64,000 nt of DNA from Oscillospiraceae bacterium (lineage in GTDB: Bacteria; Bacillota; Clostridia; Oscillospirales; Acutalibacteraceae): positions 62,001 to 126,000 of the forward strand of contig CADABX010000001.1 in assembly GCA_902786285.1 (NCBI GenBank), written 5' to 3'. The notes beneath the pieces are model-generated. The model searched no databases, was not told where the DNA came from, and saw only the letters and a list, made by a program, of their open reading frames with translations. Below, one piece after another: positions 31,001 through 46,000 of this stretch. Made by a program: the position numbers and the translations under genes. Each line of letters opens with the position of its first letter. The first letter of the stretch is position 1.

Positions 31001-34000
31001 AGGTGTAATAGGTCAGCAGGCTCAGCGGGTAGGTCTTCGCGTTGTCGCCTTCACCGGTCGTATAAGCGGTTTCGGAAGCGCTGGTGCTGTAGTACTTGGC
31101 TTCGTTGCCCTTATCGTCGGTGTAGGTGTAGACGTACTTCTTGTAGTGGTCAGCGATCTGCTGCCACTTGGTCGCGGAACCGATGAAGTTCTTCAGTTCG
31201 CTGCCGAAGTCGTCGTTCGCGAAGGTTTGCGGATCGAGCTTCAGATCAATGTTCGTGAATTGTTTGACATAGCCGAGGATCGTGTTGATGTCGATGCTGC
31301 CGGATTCAATGCCGGCGAGGACCGGTACCAACAGGTTCATCAGCAGGTTGCCGATATCAAGGTTCTTGAGCAGGCCCATGACCATGGATTCGAGATCGCC
31401 GTTGCCGGTCACCATACCAAGGATGATCGGGATCAGGCTGTCGAGCTCGGTCAGAGCATCTGCAATATTTTCTTTGGTGATCTTGGAGCTCTTCGGAGCA
31501 ACCGCGATCTTGGTGATTTCCGCCTGCGAGATCTTGCTGTAGTCGATTGTGTAATCGTTCAGCAGCATCACGATGATGTCAACCACTTCGTTCTGCTTGC
31601 CGGCAAGGCCGGTGACGATCTGTCCGACGTCGGAGTCGGAATCGATCTTCGCAAGCTTCTTGATCAGGTCAAGGAAGTCTGCGGAGAATACCGTCTGCAG
31701 GATGTACATCAGCGTGTCGGTCTTGTCGACGTTCCACGCGGTGACTTCCTCGCCCACTGCCGGGTTGGCCGGTGTGGTCACGTCGATGCCGTACATCGCA
31801 ATCTGTTTGAAGAAGTCGGACGGAAGTTCGGTGGTGACCGCAATTTCGTTGCCGTCCTTGTCTTCCAGCTTCAGGCCGCGCAGCAGGTCGTTGATCAGAG
31901 CAACCAGACCGCTGCCGTCTGCGCCGGCGATGTTGATGATGTCGTCAAGGCCGTAGCTCTTGCCGCCGATCTTCACATAGCTTGCAATCAGGTCGTTCAG
32001 TTCGCCGCGCGAGACCACTGCGCTCAACGCGTTCACGATGCCGAGGACCGGAGCGAGCAGGTTGTTGATGACCATCGCCACACCGTTGTTCGCGATGAAG
32101 AACGAGGCCTGTGCAACCACTTCGAGGATCGTGCTCAGCGGTGCGCTTTCGATATCTTCAACCAGGCCGAAGATGCCGTCCACGATGTTCTTGAGCAGGT
32201 CGTTGCCGTCGTCGCTTGCAGTTGCTGCCGGAAGGTCGATGTTGAGTGCCTTGAACAGCGGGATAAGCGCGTCGGTGTAGCCGTTGCCGCCGTTGAGAAC
32301 GAGTTCGTCGATCAGGATCTTGATGCCTTCGCCGTTGAGCAGCCATCCGAGGATGGGTTCTGCCACTGCGGTGATTTCATAGACGATGTCAAGGAACGCG
32401 TCCTTCTTGTTCGATGCGGAGTCAACACCCCAGTCGTAGCTGACGACTGCCTTGGTCACGCGGTCTTCGCCGTTCACCATGACCGGTGTCAGATCGTAGG
32501 TCTGGGCTTCGTCGCCTTCGCCGACCGTGTAGGTGGTCTCGCCCGCCTTGCTGAGGGCAACTTCTGTCTTCACTGCTTCGTCGCCTTCGCCGACCGTGTA
32601 GGTGTAGAAGTACTTCGTTTCGTCGCCTTCGCCGGTCGTCTTCTGGACCTGTTCGAAGAGCTTGGTCAGATCATACGTCTTGCCGTCGACCTCGGTGGTC
32701 GTTGCGTCTGCGTCGGGCAGGAAGATTTCAACTTCCTTCGCGTCGTCGCCTTCGCCTTCGGTGTAGGTGAAGCCATAGGCCTTATAGGTCTCTGCGAGAT
32801 CTGCCCAGGTTTCCGCATCGCCGATGAACGCTGCGACTTTGCCGCCGGCCACATCAGCCACGCCGGCCGGTGTGATGTCGATGCGCAGGATCTGCTTCAC
32901 GATCTTGTTGACCGTTGCAAGCGTATCCGCATCCATGCCGCCGAGCAAGTTGACAAGCAGGCTCATAATCGTGTTGACCGTCTTGTCGCTGAACGCAAGG
33001 TCATCGAGCAGATAGTTCACGATGTTTTCAAGCGTCGCGTTGTGGTTTGTGCCTTCATAGATCTTCGTGATGAGTTCCATCGGTTCATCCATACCGGCAA
33101 GCAGTTCGATGATCTGCGGAACCGCACGAAGCAGGATCTTGTCGAGCTTATTGATCGCACTCTTGACATTGTCCTTCTTCGGCTCCAGACCGTGGGCGCT
33201 GTTATAGTTGTACTCAAGCGCGCCGAGGAACTTGTAGACCATGGTATCGGGCTCGAAGCCGTAGTCGCCGGTCAGGATCTTGATGATCGTGTCAACCAGG
33301 ATCGACGGGTTGTCAATCGCCTTGTTGATGATCGGCTGCAGTGCTTCAGGCAGCGAGCTCAGGTCGAAGCCGACCATGTCGAGGATCGCGTTGATGTTAT
33401 CGGTCGTCAGAATCATCTCGGTGATCGCGATCAGCGTGTCTGCCGGATCGCCTTCGATGTTGCGGCCGAGCGTGCCAACGCTATTATCCCACTTCGGATC
33501 AACCTTGGAATCCTTATACAGGATTGCGCCGGTTGCCGGATCGGTCTTCGCAGACTGTTCAGCCAGCTTCTTGAAGCGGAAGTCGAGGTTGAGACCCGGC
33601 GCCAGCTTCGTGATGAGCGAAGCGATGATATCTTCAAGCGTCATTGCATCGAGGTCAATCGTGAGACCAACGTCTGCTCTGTTCTTCTTGACGTCGGAAC
33701 CGAGCCAGAAGTTCGCCACATCGCCGCTGTTGTCGATCAGGGCCTTGAGGTCGACCTTGATCGCGATCGGCAGGATGTCTTCGATGGTCTTGATGATCTC
33801 GCTGACCGGGGCGATCAGGTTGGACACGATGGTGGTCGCGCCGTTCTTGCTGATCGTGTAGGCCAGGTTGGCAACGATGCCGAGGATGAAGGAAATCGGG
33901 TTTTCAAGGTTCGTATCATCCAGGATGCCGAGAACGGTTTCGAGGATGTATTTGAGGGCAGGTTCGTTTTCGACCTTCGTGTTGTACTCAGCCTGGGTGA

Positions 34001-37000
34001 TCGGATCGATACCGAGCGCTTCGAACAACGGGATGATCGCGTAGTTGTAGCCGCTGCCGCCCATGATGTTGATTTCTTTGAATGCGCTGATGGAGTCGCC
34101 GAATTCGCCGGAAACTTCATGTTCATACACGCCGCCCGCAAGGATCAGCTTGATCAGGTCGTTTGCCGGAGCAAGGAGATCGAGGACGATCTGGATGAAC
34201 TGCGCCTTCTTCTGGGCGTTGGTCATGTTGTCAGCAAACCACTGAACATCCTTCGAGCTGTCGACCTTCGTCGCCTGCTTGTCGGTGTCGACCATGACCG
34301 CCTTCAGTTCATAGGTCTCGGCGTCGTCGCCTTCACCAACGGTGTAGGTGGTTTCGCCGGCCTTATCGAGGCTGATTTCCGTGGTGACGGCGCCTTCGCC
34401 TTCACCGACGGTGTAGGTGTAATAGTACTTGGTTTCGTCGCCTTCGCCGGTCGTCTTCTGGACCTGTTCGTAAACCGGGGTCACGTCGACGGTCTTGGCG
34501 TCGTCGCCTTCGCCGATGGTCGTGGTGGTGAGGCCGGTCGTGTCGAGATAGATCTCCACCTTCTTGGCGTCATCGCCTTCGCCTTCGATGTAGGTGTAGG
34601 CGTACTTGATGTACTGCGCGGCAACGTCAGCCCACGTGGTGTCTTCGTCAACCGTTACGCCGGCGAAGTACGGGGCAAGCGCAGCCTTTTCGCTGTAGGT
34701 CTTGACGGAGATGTCGATATCCATACCGACGATATCCTTCACAAGACCGAGGACCATGTCGATCGTCTTCCACGTGTCGGCATCCATGTTGGCCAGTAGG
34801 CCGACCAGCAGGTCAACCAGCGTGCTGACAAGGCTGTCGCTGTAAAGCTTCTCGCCGATCAGTTCACTCAAGCTGCCCATATCAAGCAGGTCGAGGACCG
34901 GGGTAATCAGCTTGTCGAGCGTCTGGATCGCCTGGGTCGTCTGGTCGTGGGTGACCGTACGGTTCTGCGCGGTGACCGGTTCAACGTCCTTATACTTTAT
35001 CGCCTGTTTTGCAAGCGCCGGATCGGTGTCTGCAATCAGCTTATAGGTCAGGACATACTTGTTGAACAGCTTGACGATGACCTTCACAAGGCCGTTCAGA
35101 TCGTCAGCGTTCAGGATGTTGTCAACAACTTCCTTCACAACACCGGTCAGCTTCAGACCGCCAAGCAGCTCTTCGATTTCTTCGGAGTTCTTCACGAAGT
35201 CGAGGAGACCGACCAGGAAGTATTCCGGTTTACCGACGATGCTGGCGACGGAGCCGTTGACCACTTCTGCGCCGTTAAGCGTCACAAGCTGGTCTGCGTC
35301 GTTGCGCAGGTAGGTGTTTGCGCCGTCTCTGTAGGAAGCGTAGATGGCATAGTCACCAAGCTTGCCTGCCAGGTCATAGAGCATATTTCTGCTCAGGTCA
35401 AGGTTCAGTTTTTCGTCATCGGCCTTGCCGTTGTTGATCGCGTCAAGGATCGTGGAGAGCAGACCCTTGTTCACCTTCGGTTCGTTGGTTTCCGGATCAA
35501 TTTCGTTCGTCACGGTGTCTTCGAGCTTGAGCATGTCAAGGTGGATCTGCAGTTCGTAGAATTCCTTAATCTGGTCAAGCAGCGAGTTGACAAACGCGAG
35601 CGCGTTGTCGACGATGTTATACAGACCGTCGTTCGCAAGGAAGTAGATGACGGATGCAAGGTTCGTGCCAAGGAAGGTTGCCGGCGCGGCTGCAAGGTTG
35701 TTGACAACCAGCAGGATCTCGTCGATCAGGTAGCCGAGCATATCTTCCACAGTGTTGAGCTCGTTGAATTCCTCCTGGCTCTTCATGTCGGCCGTTCTCA
35801 GACCGAACGCTTCGAGCAGCGGGATCAGCGCCTGCGAGTAGCCGTTGGAGCCGCGGATCTCGAGGTAACCGTTGCCGATTTCCGTGCCGTCCTGACCCGG
35901 ATCTGTTCCGGAATCCTTACCGGACGGGAGTCCGTCGACCGTTGCGTCGGCGTCGGCATCGATCGCCTGATAGGTGATCTTGTCGCCCGTGCGGATCAGG
36001 GTGAAGGTCTTGCCCTGGAGGACGACCTTCAGCAGGTCGGCCAGCGGTTCCAGAATGGAGCTCAGGTTGTGGATAATGTCATCCTTGCCGGTGATACCCC
36101 ATGCGAAGCCTTCATAGTTGTCGGACTTCTTGGAGTCGATCTTGGTCTTGTGGACCTGTTCGACTGTATCGTCGTCCTTCTTGACTTCTTCCATAAGCTT
36201 CGTCAGCGCATAGGTCTTGTCGCCGACAGTGATTTCGGTTTCGTTGTCGCCGGTCAGATAGACTTCAACCTTTGTCGGGTCGTCACCTTCCTTCTCGGCC
36301 GGAACTTCATAGGTGTAGCCGTAGCGCGTGTACTTCGCGGCCACGTCTGCCCATGTGGTGTCTTTTGTGACGTCGGTGCCGATGTAATCCTTCAGGAAGG
36401 AATCCTTGTAGTCATACGGCGTAACGCCGAATTCGATGCCGAGCAGGTTCTTCACATAGCCGAGCACCGTCTGGATGGTATCCAGCGTGTTGGTGTCAAG
36501 GCCCGCGAGCACGCCGACCAGCAGGTCAACGATCAGGCTCATCGTGTCGTCTGTGAATGCCAGTTCGTCGAGCAGCGCGTTGACCAGGTTCGGCAGCGTG
36601 CGCTCTTCTTCGGTGTCGAGCGTTGCGGCGATGTCAAGGATCGTCTTGAGGATACCGGTCTGGCTTTCTTCCGGAATCAGCGTCGGCAGCGCCGGCAGCA
36701 GCGTCTTGACTGCTTCGCTGATCACAGTGTCAAGCTTGCCCGGGATCGGAGCCACCTGCGTCTGCAGGGTCGGATCAAGGTTCTGATACGCGGAGTGATC
36801 CGGCGTAATGAGCTTGCCGTTGAGTTCAACGTAGGTGATCTCGTAGCCTTCGAACAGCTTCGTGATGATGTCAGTCAGCTTCAGACCGTTGTTCTCACCG
36901 TTGATGATCGCATCGAGGATGCCGCTGATCAGGCTCTTCGTGTCGGCGGATTCCACCTTCGCGTCGATGATCAGGTTGATATCCTTCAGCAGGTTGTTGG

Positions 37001-40000
37001 ACAGGACCGTTTCAAGCAGGAAGACCAGGGAGTCTGCGATGTCAACCGTGAACTTGCCGTCGCGGATGACGTAGCGGGTCTCGTTGATCTCTTCGTTGTG
37101 GCCCATGTTGTAAACGCTTTCAGCGATCTTCGTGTTGTCTTCGCCCACCCAGTAGTAGACCTTGTCGCCGGTCTGCTTCGCCGGGATGTTGACCGTGTGA
37201 CGGACATACTCTCTGAAGAAGTCGTCAGGCAGCGGATTGAACACAGTTGTGGTCTCGTCGCCTTCAACCGCCTTTACGATGATGCCGTTCAGCAGGTCGT
37301 TCAGGATGCGGACGATGTTGGAGCCGTTTTCGCCGGCAATACCGAGGATATCATCGAGCGTGTAGACCTTCTTGCCGTCGACCATCACGAATTCGTTCTG
37401 GGCGTTCTTCTTGCCGGCTGTTGCGGGCAGATACTGCGCAAGGAGATCATAAATGGTATCGTTGCTGTTAATGAAGTTTTCAAGGATCGGTCCAAGGATC
37501 GGCTCTGCGATATTCACCAGCGCAAGCGCGGGAGCAAGCAGGTTGCGTACAACCGCTTCCACGCCGTCGGAGGCCAGGAAGTAGGACAGAGTCGGAAGCA
37601 GGGTCAGCAGGTATTCGACCGGGCCGTTTTCGAGCTGTTCAATCAGACCGAAGACAGCGTCTGTCAGCGCGCTCAGCGTTTCAACCTCGCCGGCCTTCGC
37701 TTCATACATATCCGGCGACATGACGTTTTCAATCGCCAATGCCTTCAGCAGCGGATACAGCGCTTCTCTGTAGCCCTTGTTGCCCTTTAGGGTCAGAACG
37801 CCCTGTTCGGCGCCTTCGCCCTTGAGGATTTCAATGTTGTTGCCTCTGAGCAGGAAGTTGAGCACCAGTTCAAGCGGCTTCACAAGGCCATAGACCGCAC
37901 CGACAAATGCGGCAACCTTGTCGTCCATATCGGTTGCAGTGTCAACGCCCCAGGCTTCGTCAAGCTGGACTTTCTTCTCCTGAATCTTGGCTTCCACCAT
38001 TGTCAGGTCGTAAGTCTTCGCTTCTGCGCCTTCGCCGATCGTCACGGTCGTCTCGCCGGCAGCACCGTAGTAGTCAACGAACGTCGGGTCTTCGCCTTCT
38101 GCCGTGACCTCGTAGGTGTAGTGGGAAACTGCGGTCAGGTTATAGGTGACTTCTTCGTCGCCGTCCTTCACCGTGATCGTCTCGGTGCCTTCCGGCTGAT
38201 AGACGGTCTGGATCTCGCCGTCGACCGTGTACTGATAGCGGATGACCGGGATCAGGGTCACAGTCGTCGTATAAGCGCCGACTTCGACTTCAGCCTTCTT
38301 GGTGTTGATTTCCTGTGTTTCCTTGGTGTAGTAATCTTTGTAGATGATGTTGCCGTCTTCGTCCTTGGAGGTTTCGAAGATCGGTTTGTCGTTTTCGTCA
38401 AGGATCACGTTGCCGTCGTCGTCCTTCTTGACTTCCTGCGCAGCGTACACAAAGTGCGGTGCGTAGTCGGCCGGGGTCAGGATCTCGGACCAGGAGACGT
38501 CTTCTGCGGTGCGTGCTTCACCTTCATCGTTGGTCGGGTTCAGCTCAAGCGCTTCAGCGATCCGGCCGGACAGGAAGGTCTTGAACGCACCTTCGCTTGC
38601 ATCTGCATAAGCGGCGGGCGCGATGTTGAGACCGACGATCTTGTCAACCAGCGGCGCAATGCCGTCGATTGTGTCGCCGTTGTCGGCCAGCAGACCGACC
38701 AACAGGCTCATGACCGTGTTGACGATCTCATCCTTGATGACGTACTGCTGCAGAATGGCGTCAACCGCATCCTTCAGCGAGGCGCCGTCCGGAACGTTCT
38801 TCAGAATCGCCTTGAAGGTTTCGTTCTCCTTCAGGACCGGAAGCAGCTCCGGAATCGCGGCAAGGAGCGTCTTGTCGAGCTTCTTGATTGCGCGGCGGAC
38901 CTTTCTCTGCTTGTTCGCGCCGTCCTGTTCGCCCACATTCAGACCGAAGCCGTCAATGTAGGTATTGTAATCGTAATACGCTCTGTCGAAGGACAGGTAT
39001 TCAAGCAGCATGTTTTCCACATCGTACTCGTTGAAGTACTTGAGGAGGATCTTGAAGATCACGTATCTGTTTTCATGCGTAATCGCAGCGAGGATCTGCT
39101 TCACGGTATCGCTGAGTTCTTCGCCCGTGATCTGTTCCACAAGGCTTTCAACCAGGTCGCCGCCGAGGATCGTGTCGCCCACGATCGCCATCAGCGTGTC
39201 AGCCATGTTGGAGACAACGCCCTTCACGGTGCGGCGTTCGCCGTCAACCGTTGCCTGATAGTAGCGGACGGTTTCAACGTCTTCGATATGGCAGGTCTTC
39301 ACGATGATGTATTCGAACAGGCCGATCACCGGGATCTCGCCAAGGTCGATGCCCTTGTCGTCGAGCAGCTTCTTGAGCAGCTTCTCGATGGATTCGCAGG
39401 TCAGCAGATTGTCGACCAGATCATAGATATTCTTGATATTGTCAATGTTCGGGATGAGATCCTTCAGGGTATCATTGCCTTTGATGAAGCCGAGAACGAT
39501 CGCATAAATGTCGAGTGCCACATATTCCTTCGTGCCATCCTCGTTCACGTTGGCATCCGGAATCTTCACCTTTGCGCCGGTGACGTCGTTGACAAGGTCA
39601 ACCAGCGTAATCAGCGGAGCGACAAACTGTTCAATGCCCTGGGCAAGACCGTCGCTGTAGACGAACCAGACCAGCTGCGGCAGCGCGCCGACGATTGTCT
39701 GGATCGGGCTTGCCACGATCTTCTTGATGAGCGCGTCCACATAGGTGAGGACCTGCTTTGCATAAGCGGTGTCGTCAAGCGCCTTGAACGTAACCTTGTC
39801 TTTGATGTCGGGGATACCGAGCGCTTCAAAGACCGGAACGATGAATCTGTCGTAGCCGTCGCCGCCCGTGATATGGACGCCGTCGAGGATGATGAGATCC
39901 TCTTCGGTGAACAGCATACGGAGTACCGGAACCAGCGGCGTCAGGATCTGGCTGATCAGATCGAGCACGCTGTTATAGTCTGTAATGCCGAAGCTGTTCG

Positions 40001-43000
40001 TGTTGCTCAGGTTGATTTCGTATTCGTATACCGGGGTCGTGGTAACGTTGCCGTCGTCATCCTTTTCGTAGACGATCTTATAGTCGTCGCCGTCTTTTTC
40101 GGTCTTGACGATCTTGTTGTCATCAAGCACGTAGGCGGTCACGCCGGTGATTTCGTCTTCTTCGTTGTAGGTGTACAGCCAGCCGTAGCCGTCCGCTTTC
40201 ACGGTGCGGGTCTTGCTGACGAATTCGCCTTTGCCGTCGAGCGTTACAACCGTCTGGTCGTTCGCGCTGCCGCTCACCGTAATGACGTAATGAACCTTCG
40301 TTGCGTCGTTCTTGTCGGTGATGGTGGTCACGTTGCCTTCGGTTGTTGCGGTTTCGTCGTCGCCGGCTTCGATGATGGTGTTGTCCTCATAGACCTTCGC
40401 GGTCTTAAGTCTGTCATAAGCTTCCGCCCATGTGACCTTGCCGTCGCTGTCCTTATCATAAATCAGCTTTCCTTCATTATCCACTTTACCGAAGTATGTC
40501 TCGAAGGCATTGCTCTTCATGAAGTGTTCCAGCGTCAGGTCAAGACCGTCCACGATTTCGGGCAGCATGCCGATCACGTTGGTGATGGTCTCGTTGCCGC
40601 CGATCGCGTTGACAAGCAGACCAACCAGCTTGGTTGCAAGACCGGCCTTGAAGTCTTCGCCTTCGCCGCTGTCTTTCATCAGACCGACTAGCAGGTTTTC
40701 AACCATTTCCTGCGTGGTAGAGCCGCTGATGGTCAGACCGCCGAGCGTGCCTTCCGGCAGCAGGTCGATCACGGCCGGGATGATGCCGGCAACCAGCGTG
40801 TCGATCTGGGACGGAAGCGCTTCAAGCTCATCCTTCTTGATGTCTGCGGCTTCATAGTCGATGCCGGTTTCCTGCGCGATCTTCGCTTCAAGCTCCGGAT
40901 ATTCGCTCTGAACTCTTGCCGGCTTATACTCAACCTTGTACCAGGAGAGCAGGTCAACCAGCAGACGTTCGACCGGTTCTGCGTCGTTAAAGATCGAATA
41001 GATCAGAACAGCCATCAGGTAATCGGTCTTCGGATCGTCAAGATCGAAGTGATCGCCGAGTTCTTCGTTCACGCCGAGGTTCGCGTAGTTGATCTTCAGC
41101 AGACCTTCCACGAGACCGCGGATGCCGTCGTTGAAGACGATCCAGTTGAGGACTTCAAGCAGGACCGTTTCACGGTCGACCACATAGGATTCCGTTTCGG
41201 TGACCGGGTCGCGCTTCAGCGTACCGTCGCGTCTGTTCAAAATGGTAACCTGATCATCGCCTTCGCCTCTGACAAGCCTTTCGATCTCTGTGAATTCCGC
41301 GTATTCCTTCATGCTGTGGTGGGCAAACAGCCACGCGCAGGAGGCAAGGTCGATGAAGATGGTGTCGGGCAGGATGTCGCTCAGAACGAGCTTGGTTTCC
41401 GTGCCGGTCTCTTCGTCCTTGCTGATCGTGATGGAAACGCTGTCGATCAGTTCTTGCAGGATGTCAAGGATCGTGGTGTTGTCGTCGGATGCATCGCCGG
41501 GCGCCTTGCGCGGAGCCATGTTCGGCTTCGGAGCGGCGGGTGCATCTTCGTCTTCGATCAACGGTTCAAAGATTTCCTGAACGAGTTCGCTGTTGTCCGG
41601 TTTTTCGGGCGTTTCAGCGTCTTCGATCACGTCGAGCAGATACTGTGCGAACTTGGCGCCTGCGGAGCCGTTGCCGCCCGGTGTTGCCGGAGCATCTTCG
41701 TCGCCGTCGTCTTCTTGTTTGTTTGCATTTTCAACAATGCCCTTGAGCATGTCTTTCAGCATGCCCATGATGTCGATCTTATAGATCGCCTTGATCTTGT
41801 CGGTGATCGTCGTGACCGGAGCAAGCAGGTTTTCAATGATCTTATCTGCGCCGTTGCTGATCAGGAAGCGTGCCAGATGCGGCAGGATGATCAGCAGCGT
41901 GTTGACCGGACGGTCGCACAGGGATTCAACCAGCGCCCAGATGGCATCAACCAGTGTGTCAAGGATCAGTTTGTAGTTGTTGTCGGAATCATCCGTATCC
42001 GCAGTCAGCTTATAGATATGCGTGGTCGGATCTTCCGTGATGGTTGCGGTCTCGCCGTAAACAGCCTTCATGAAGTCTTCGGGCTTTGTCAGACCAGCCG
42101 CAAGATACAGCTCATTGGAGTCTGTACGGATCTTGGACGCATCCGCCTTGTAGAGCTTGTCAATGGCAAGCGCCTGCAGCAGCGGCAGGATCACGGTCTG
42201 ATAGCCTTCGAGGCCTTCGATCTTGATCTTGTCATAGATTTCCAGGTGGTTACCTGTGAAGAGCAGTTCAAACACGCCGTGCAGCGGCTTGATCAGGCTC
42301 CAGACGAGGTTGACCAGGGTGTCAAGACCTTCCTTCGCGTCTGTGAGGTTGTTCAGACCCCATTCGACATGGATGCGAACGGTCTGCTGCTGTTTGTCGG
42401 TTGCAACTTGGACCGGGTTGCCGTCTTCGTCCTTGATGACTTCGCCGGTATCCGGATCCTTCTTGTCTTCCATAACCATGACCGGACGCAGGGTCTTTTC
42501 AACCCCGACGGTCGTGTCTTCGGTGATCTTGCCGGTGGCAAGGTCGATGAGTGCGCTTGTCAGACCTTCGGTTGCGCTGTAAACCTTCGCGGTCGTCTCT
42601 TCGCCGTCATCGTTGGTGCCGGTGACGTATTCATAGACGAACTCAAGGTTGTCGGCCGCAACTTCGTTCCACTTCTTGTGGCTGCCGATAATGCTGCTCA
42701 GCTGGCTGACGTTGCCCTTCACTGTTTGCGGTGTGAAGGAGTAGCCTGCGCCGTCGAGCACCTTGACGATCACATTGATGATGTTCGTCGAGCTACCGGT
42801 ACCGAGCGTATTGATCAGCATGGAAACAAGATCGTTGAGCATATCGTCGGAAAGCAGCTTCGAGGTGATGAGCTTGCTGACGATATTCTTCAGCGTCAGA
42901 TCTGTGTCGGGCGTCAGGCCGAGCTTGATCAGCAGACCGGTTTCGTCCGCTTCGGTCGCCGGGTCGTCCACTGCAAGCAGCTGATCCTTGAACAGGTTGA

Positions 43001-46000
43001 GGATCGTGCCGACCAGATTGTCAAGGTTATCAATCGCCGCGGAGGTCTTCACACGGGAGATCTCGGAGACGAGCTCATCCTTGCCGGCATCCGGATTTTC
43101 GTCAAGGACGCGCTTGTTTTCGGCAAGCACTTCTTCGAGCGTGTTGTAGCCGGCGTCTTCATAGAATTCATAGTGGGTTTCGCTTTCGACATCGGCAAGA
43201 ACGATTTCTCCGCCGCCCTTGACCTTGTAGCCGGTGAGCAGGTCAACGATCAGATCGACCAGCGCTTCCGGATTGTTGAAGACGTTGGTGAGGACTTCGT
43301 CCAAAACGTCGTCTTCATAGTCTTCGTCGGTGATGTCTTTACCGAGCAGGTTGCCGATCATTTCCATGATCGTCGTGTTCTTCTTGATGAAGGTCACGAG
43401 GAACATCAAAACTTCTGCCTTGCTGACGGAAACCTGACCCTTGCTGTCGATGCGAACAAGATTGTTCACGTCGCCTTCATAGCCAGCCGGTTTCGTCGAG
43501 CCCATCGGGTAGTTTTCATCCGTAAGGTCACCATAGGAGTCACCGATGGCGGCAATGCTCTTGATGAATGTGCGCAGGGCATCCGCGCGGAGTGCAGCTG
43601 CATCGTCCTTCAGCGTAGCCGCCTGGGCAGCGTCGGCTTCTGCTGCTTCAGCAAGCTTCGCCTTAGCTTGTGCCTCAACAGCTTTACCATCCAAAATCGG
43701 GGGATCTGCTTCAGTCTTTCCGGGAACATACAGGAAGAAGACGATGCTGTGCGTATAATCGGTGGTGTCGTCTTCCGGTGCATCCTTCGGCTTCAGAATA
43801 CCGGACAGGTCGAATTCAAGCGAGCTGAGCAGGCGGAAGATCGTCTGCGTGAAGTTCGGTCTTTCGCCCACATAGTTGGTTTCAATCTCGCCGGTTGTTT
43901 CGTTGTATTCAACCTTCGACTGCAGCAGGTTCTGGATCGCTTCCCAGCTGACCTGTTCGTCGCCGCGCATCATGGAGATGACGCCTTCGAGCACAGCGGC
44001 AAGAATTTCGTCAATCTTCAGGGTAAGGATACCGGCGATGGGATCCTCAGAGCCCGGAATGTTCCAGCCGATGATGTTGGTCAACGTCGTGACCGGGATC
44101 AGCAGGTTTTCAACCAGTGTTGTCAGACCGTCGGCATACAGGAAGTAGGCCAGCGTCGGCAGCGCCTGGGTCAGCGTTGCGATCGGGAACGTGGTCACGA
44201 TTTCAACGAAACCGAGCACGTCGTTCGCGATATACTTGATACAGGCTTCCATGCCGCTTTCGTTGTTGTAGGTCATCTGACCGTTCAGCAGCTTCTGATA
44301 ATCTTCAGCACTCAGCAGGTCGGCCTTGATCTGCTGGTCGCCGGTTCTGCCGGAAACGCGGTTGATGTATTCCAGCATGGTCTCGCCGGTGGGCTTCGAA
44401 GCGTCGGCGGGGTTCGTATTGATGTAGTCCAGAATCTGCTCCAGACCAAGCGCGTTGAACAGCGGAACAAAGACGTTCGCGTAGCCGTCCACGCCCTTGA
44501 TGCGCAATGCACCCGGATCGTTCTCGTTGGTCGGATCCTTGAACAGAACCAGATCCTTACCTGCGAACAGGGCTGCAAAGACATCCTCCAGCGGGGAGAT
44601 CATCAGCCAGATGTCGTGCAGGAAGCTGTCCTTCTTCGCAAGGAACTGTTCCTCGCTGGTGCCGCTGGTGATGCTGTCAAGGTTCCAGCTCCAGTACGGG
44701 GTGGCGTCCTTGTTGACCTTCACAGTCAGCTTGTATTCGTTGTGGCTGGCTTCCAGCTGCGCTTCGGTCGGGCAAATGATCGGATCGCCGGTCTCTTCGC
44801 CGTCTTCATCCTTCGCGATGATGAACGCCTTCAGGAAGTTGTAGTCGGACTTGTATTCCTGTTCCTTGCCTTCTGCATCCGTGTAGGTGTAGACGTACTT
44901 GCCGCCGTCCTTCACAAACGGATATTCGGAAGCGGTCAGGGACTTCGCATAGACGATTTCGTACTGGCCGGTCGCCTCGTTGTATTCCTTCTTGTCGACC
45001 TCGTTGCCTTCTTCGTCCTTTTCTTTCTCGGAAAGCTTCACCGGCTTGCCGTCCGGACCCGGAATCAGCAGATCGCTGTCTTCATAGGTCTGATACTTCC
45101 AGTTGATGTTGCCTTCGCCGTCTTTATAGTGGTTTTCAATGATCTGCGCCCAGTCGAAGTCGACCGTTGTGCCGCCGATCTTCGCCGTGCCGGCGTCAGC
45201 GTCGATGGTGTTTTCATCGAAGCCGTACTTCATGTAGGACACAAGACCGGTGCCGGTCGCGATCTTATAGAAGTTGGCAGCGGTGAAGTTGATGCCCGCG
45301 GAGGTCAGAATGTTCATCACTGCGTCGAGCGTGCCGCTCGCGCCGCCGATCAGACCGAACAGACCGTTGGCAACCATGTTGATGAAGTCGTCGGTCAAAA
45401 CGTTCGTGGAAAGCAGACCCTTGAGCAATGCCCACAAACCGGAACCGTTGTTGTAGTCTTCCACGCCGGTCAGGAAGTCAAGGCTGATCATGCCTTCGTC
45501 ATACAGTGCGCTCAGCACGTCGGGCAGCGCCTTCTGAATGACGTAGTCGAGGTTGGCGATTGCGTCTTCAACGTCCTGCTTGGTGAACAGCTTTTCGCCG
45601 TCTTCGTCTACGGCAACACTGTCCCAATCATAGCCGTGGTTTTCGATGTAGTATTCGTTCCACGCGTCGGACTGCATCGTCGCTGTGATCTCGCTGTCGA
45701 CTTTGTTCATGTACTCATAGAAGTAGTACTCGCTGCCGTCCGGGCTGTATTCGGTCAGCAGGTCGATGATGAGACCGGTGAGGATGTCCACGCGCTTCGC
45801 GGAGTAGTCGTGGTCTGCGCCGTCCGCTGCTTTTGCAAGCGTGTTGAGGTTGTTCACGATGTTCGTGATGATGCCCTGGATTCTCTGGTTGGATTCCACG
45901 TCATAGGCGGTCTGAACGCCCATGTCGGTGAAGATCTTCATAATTGTGTCGCCGAGGAAGATCACAAGATCCGGAGAGAGCACCTGACGCAGCAGGGTGA

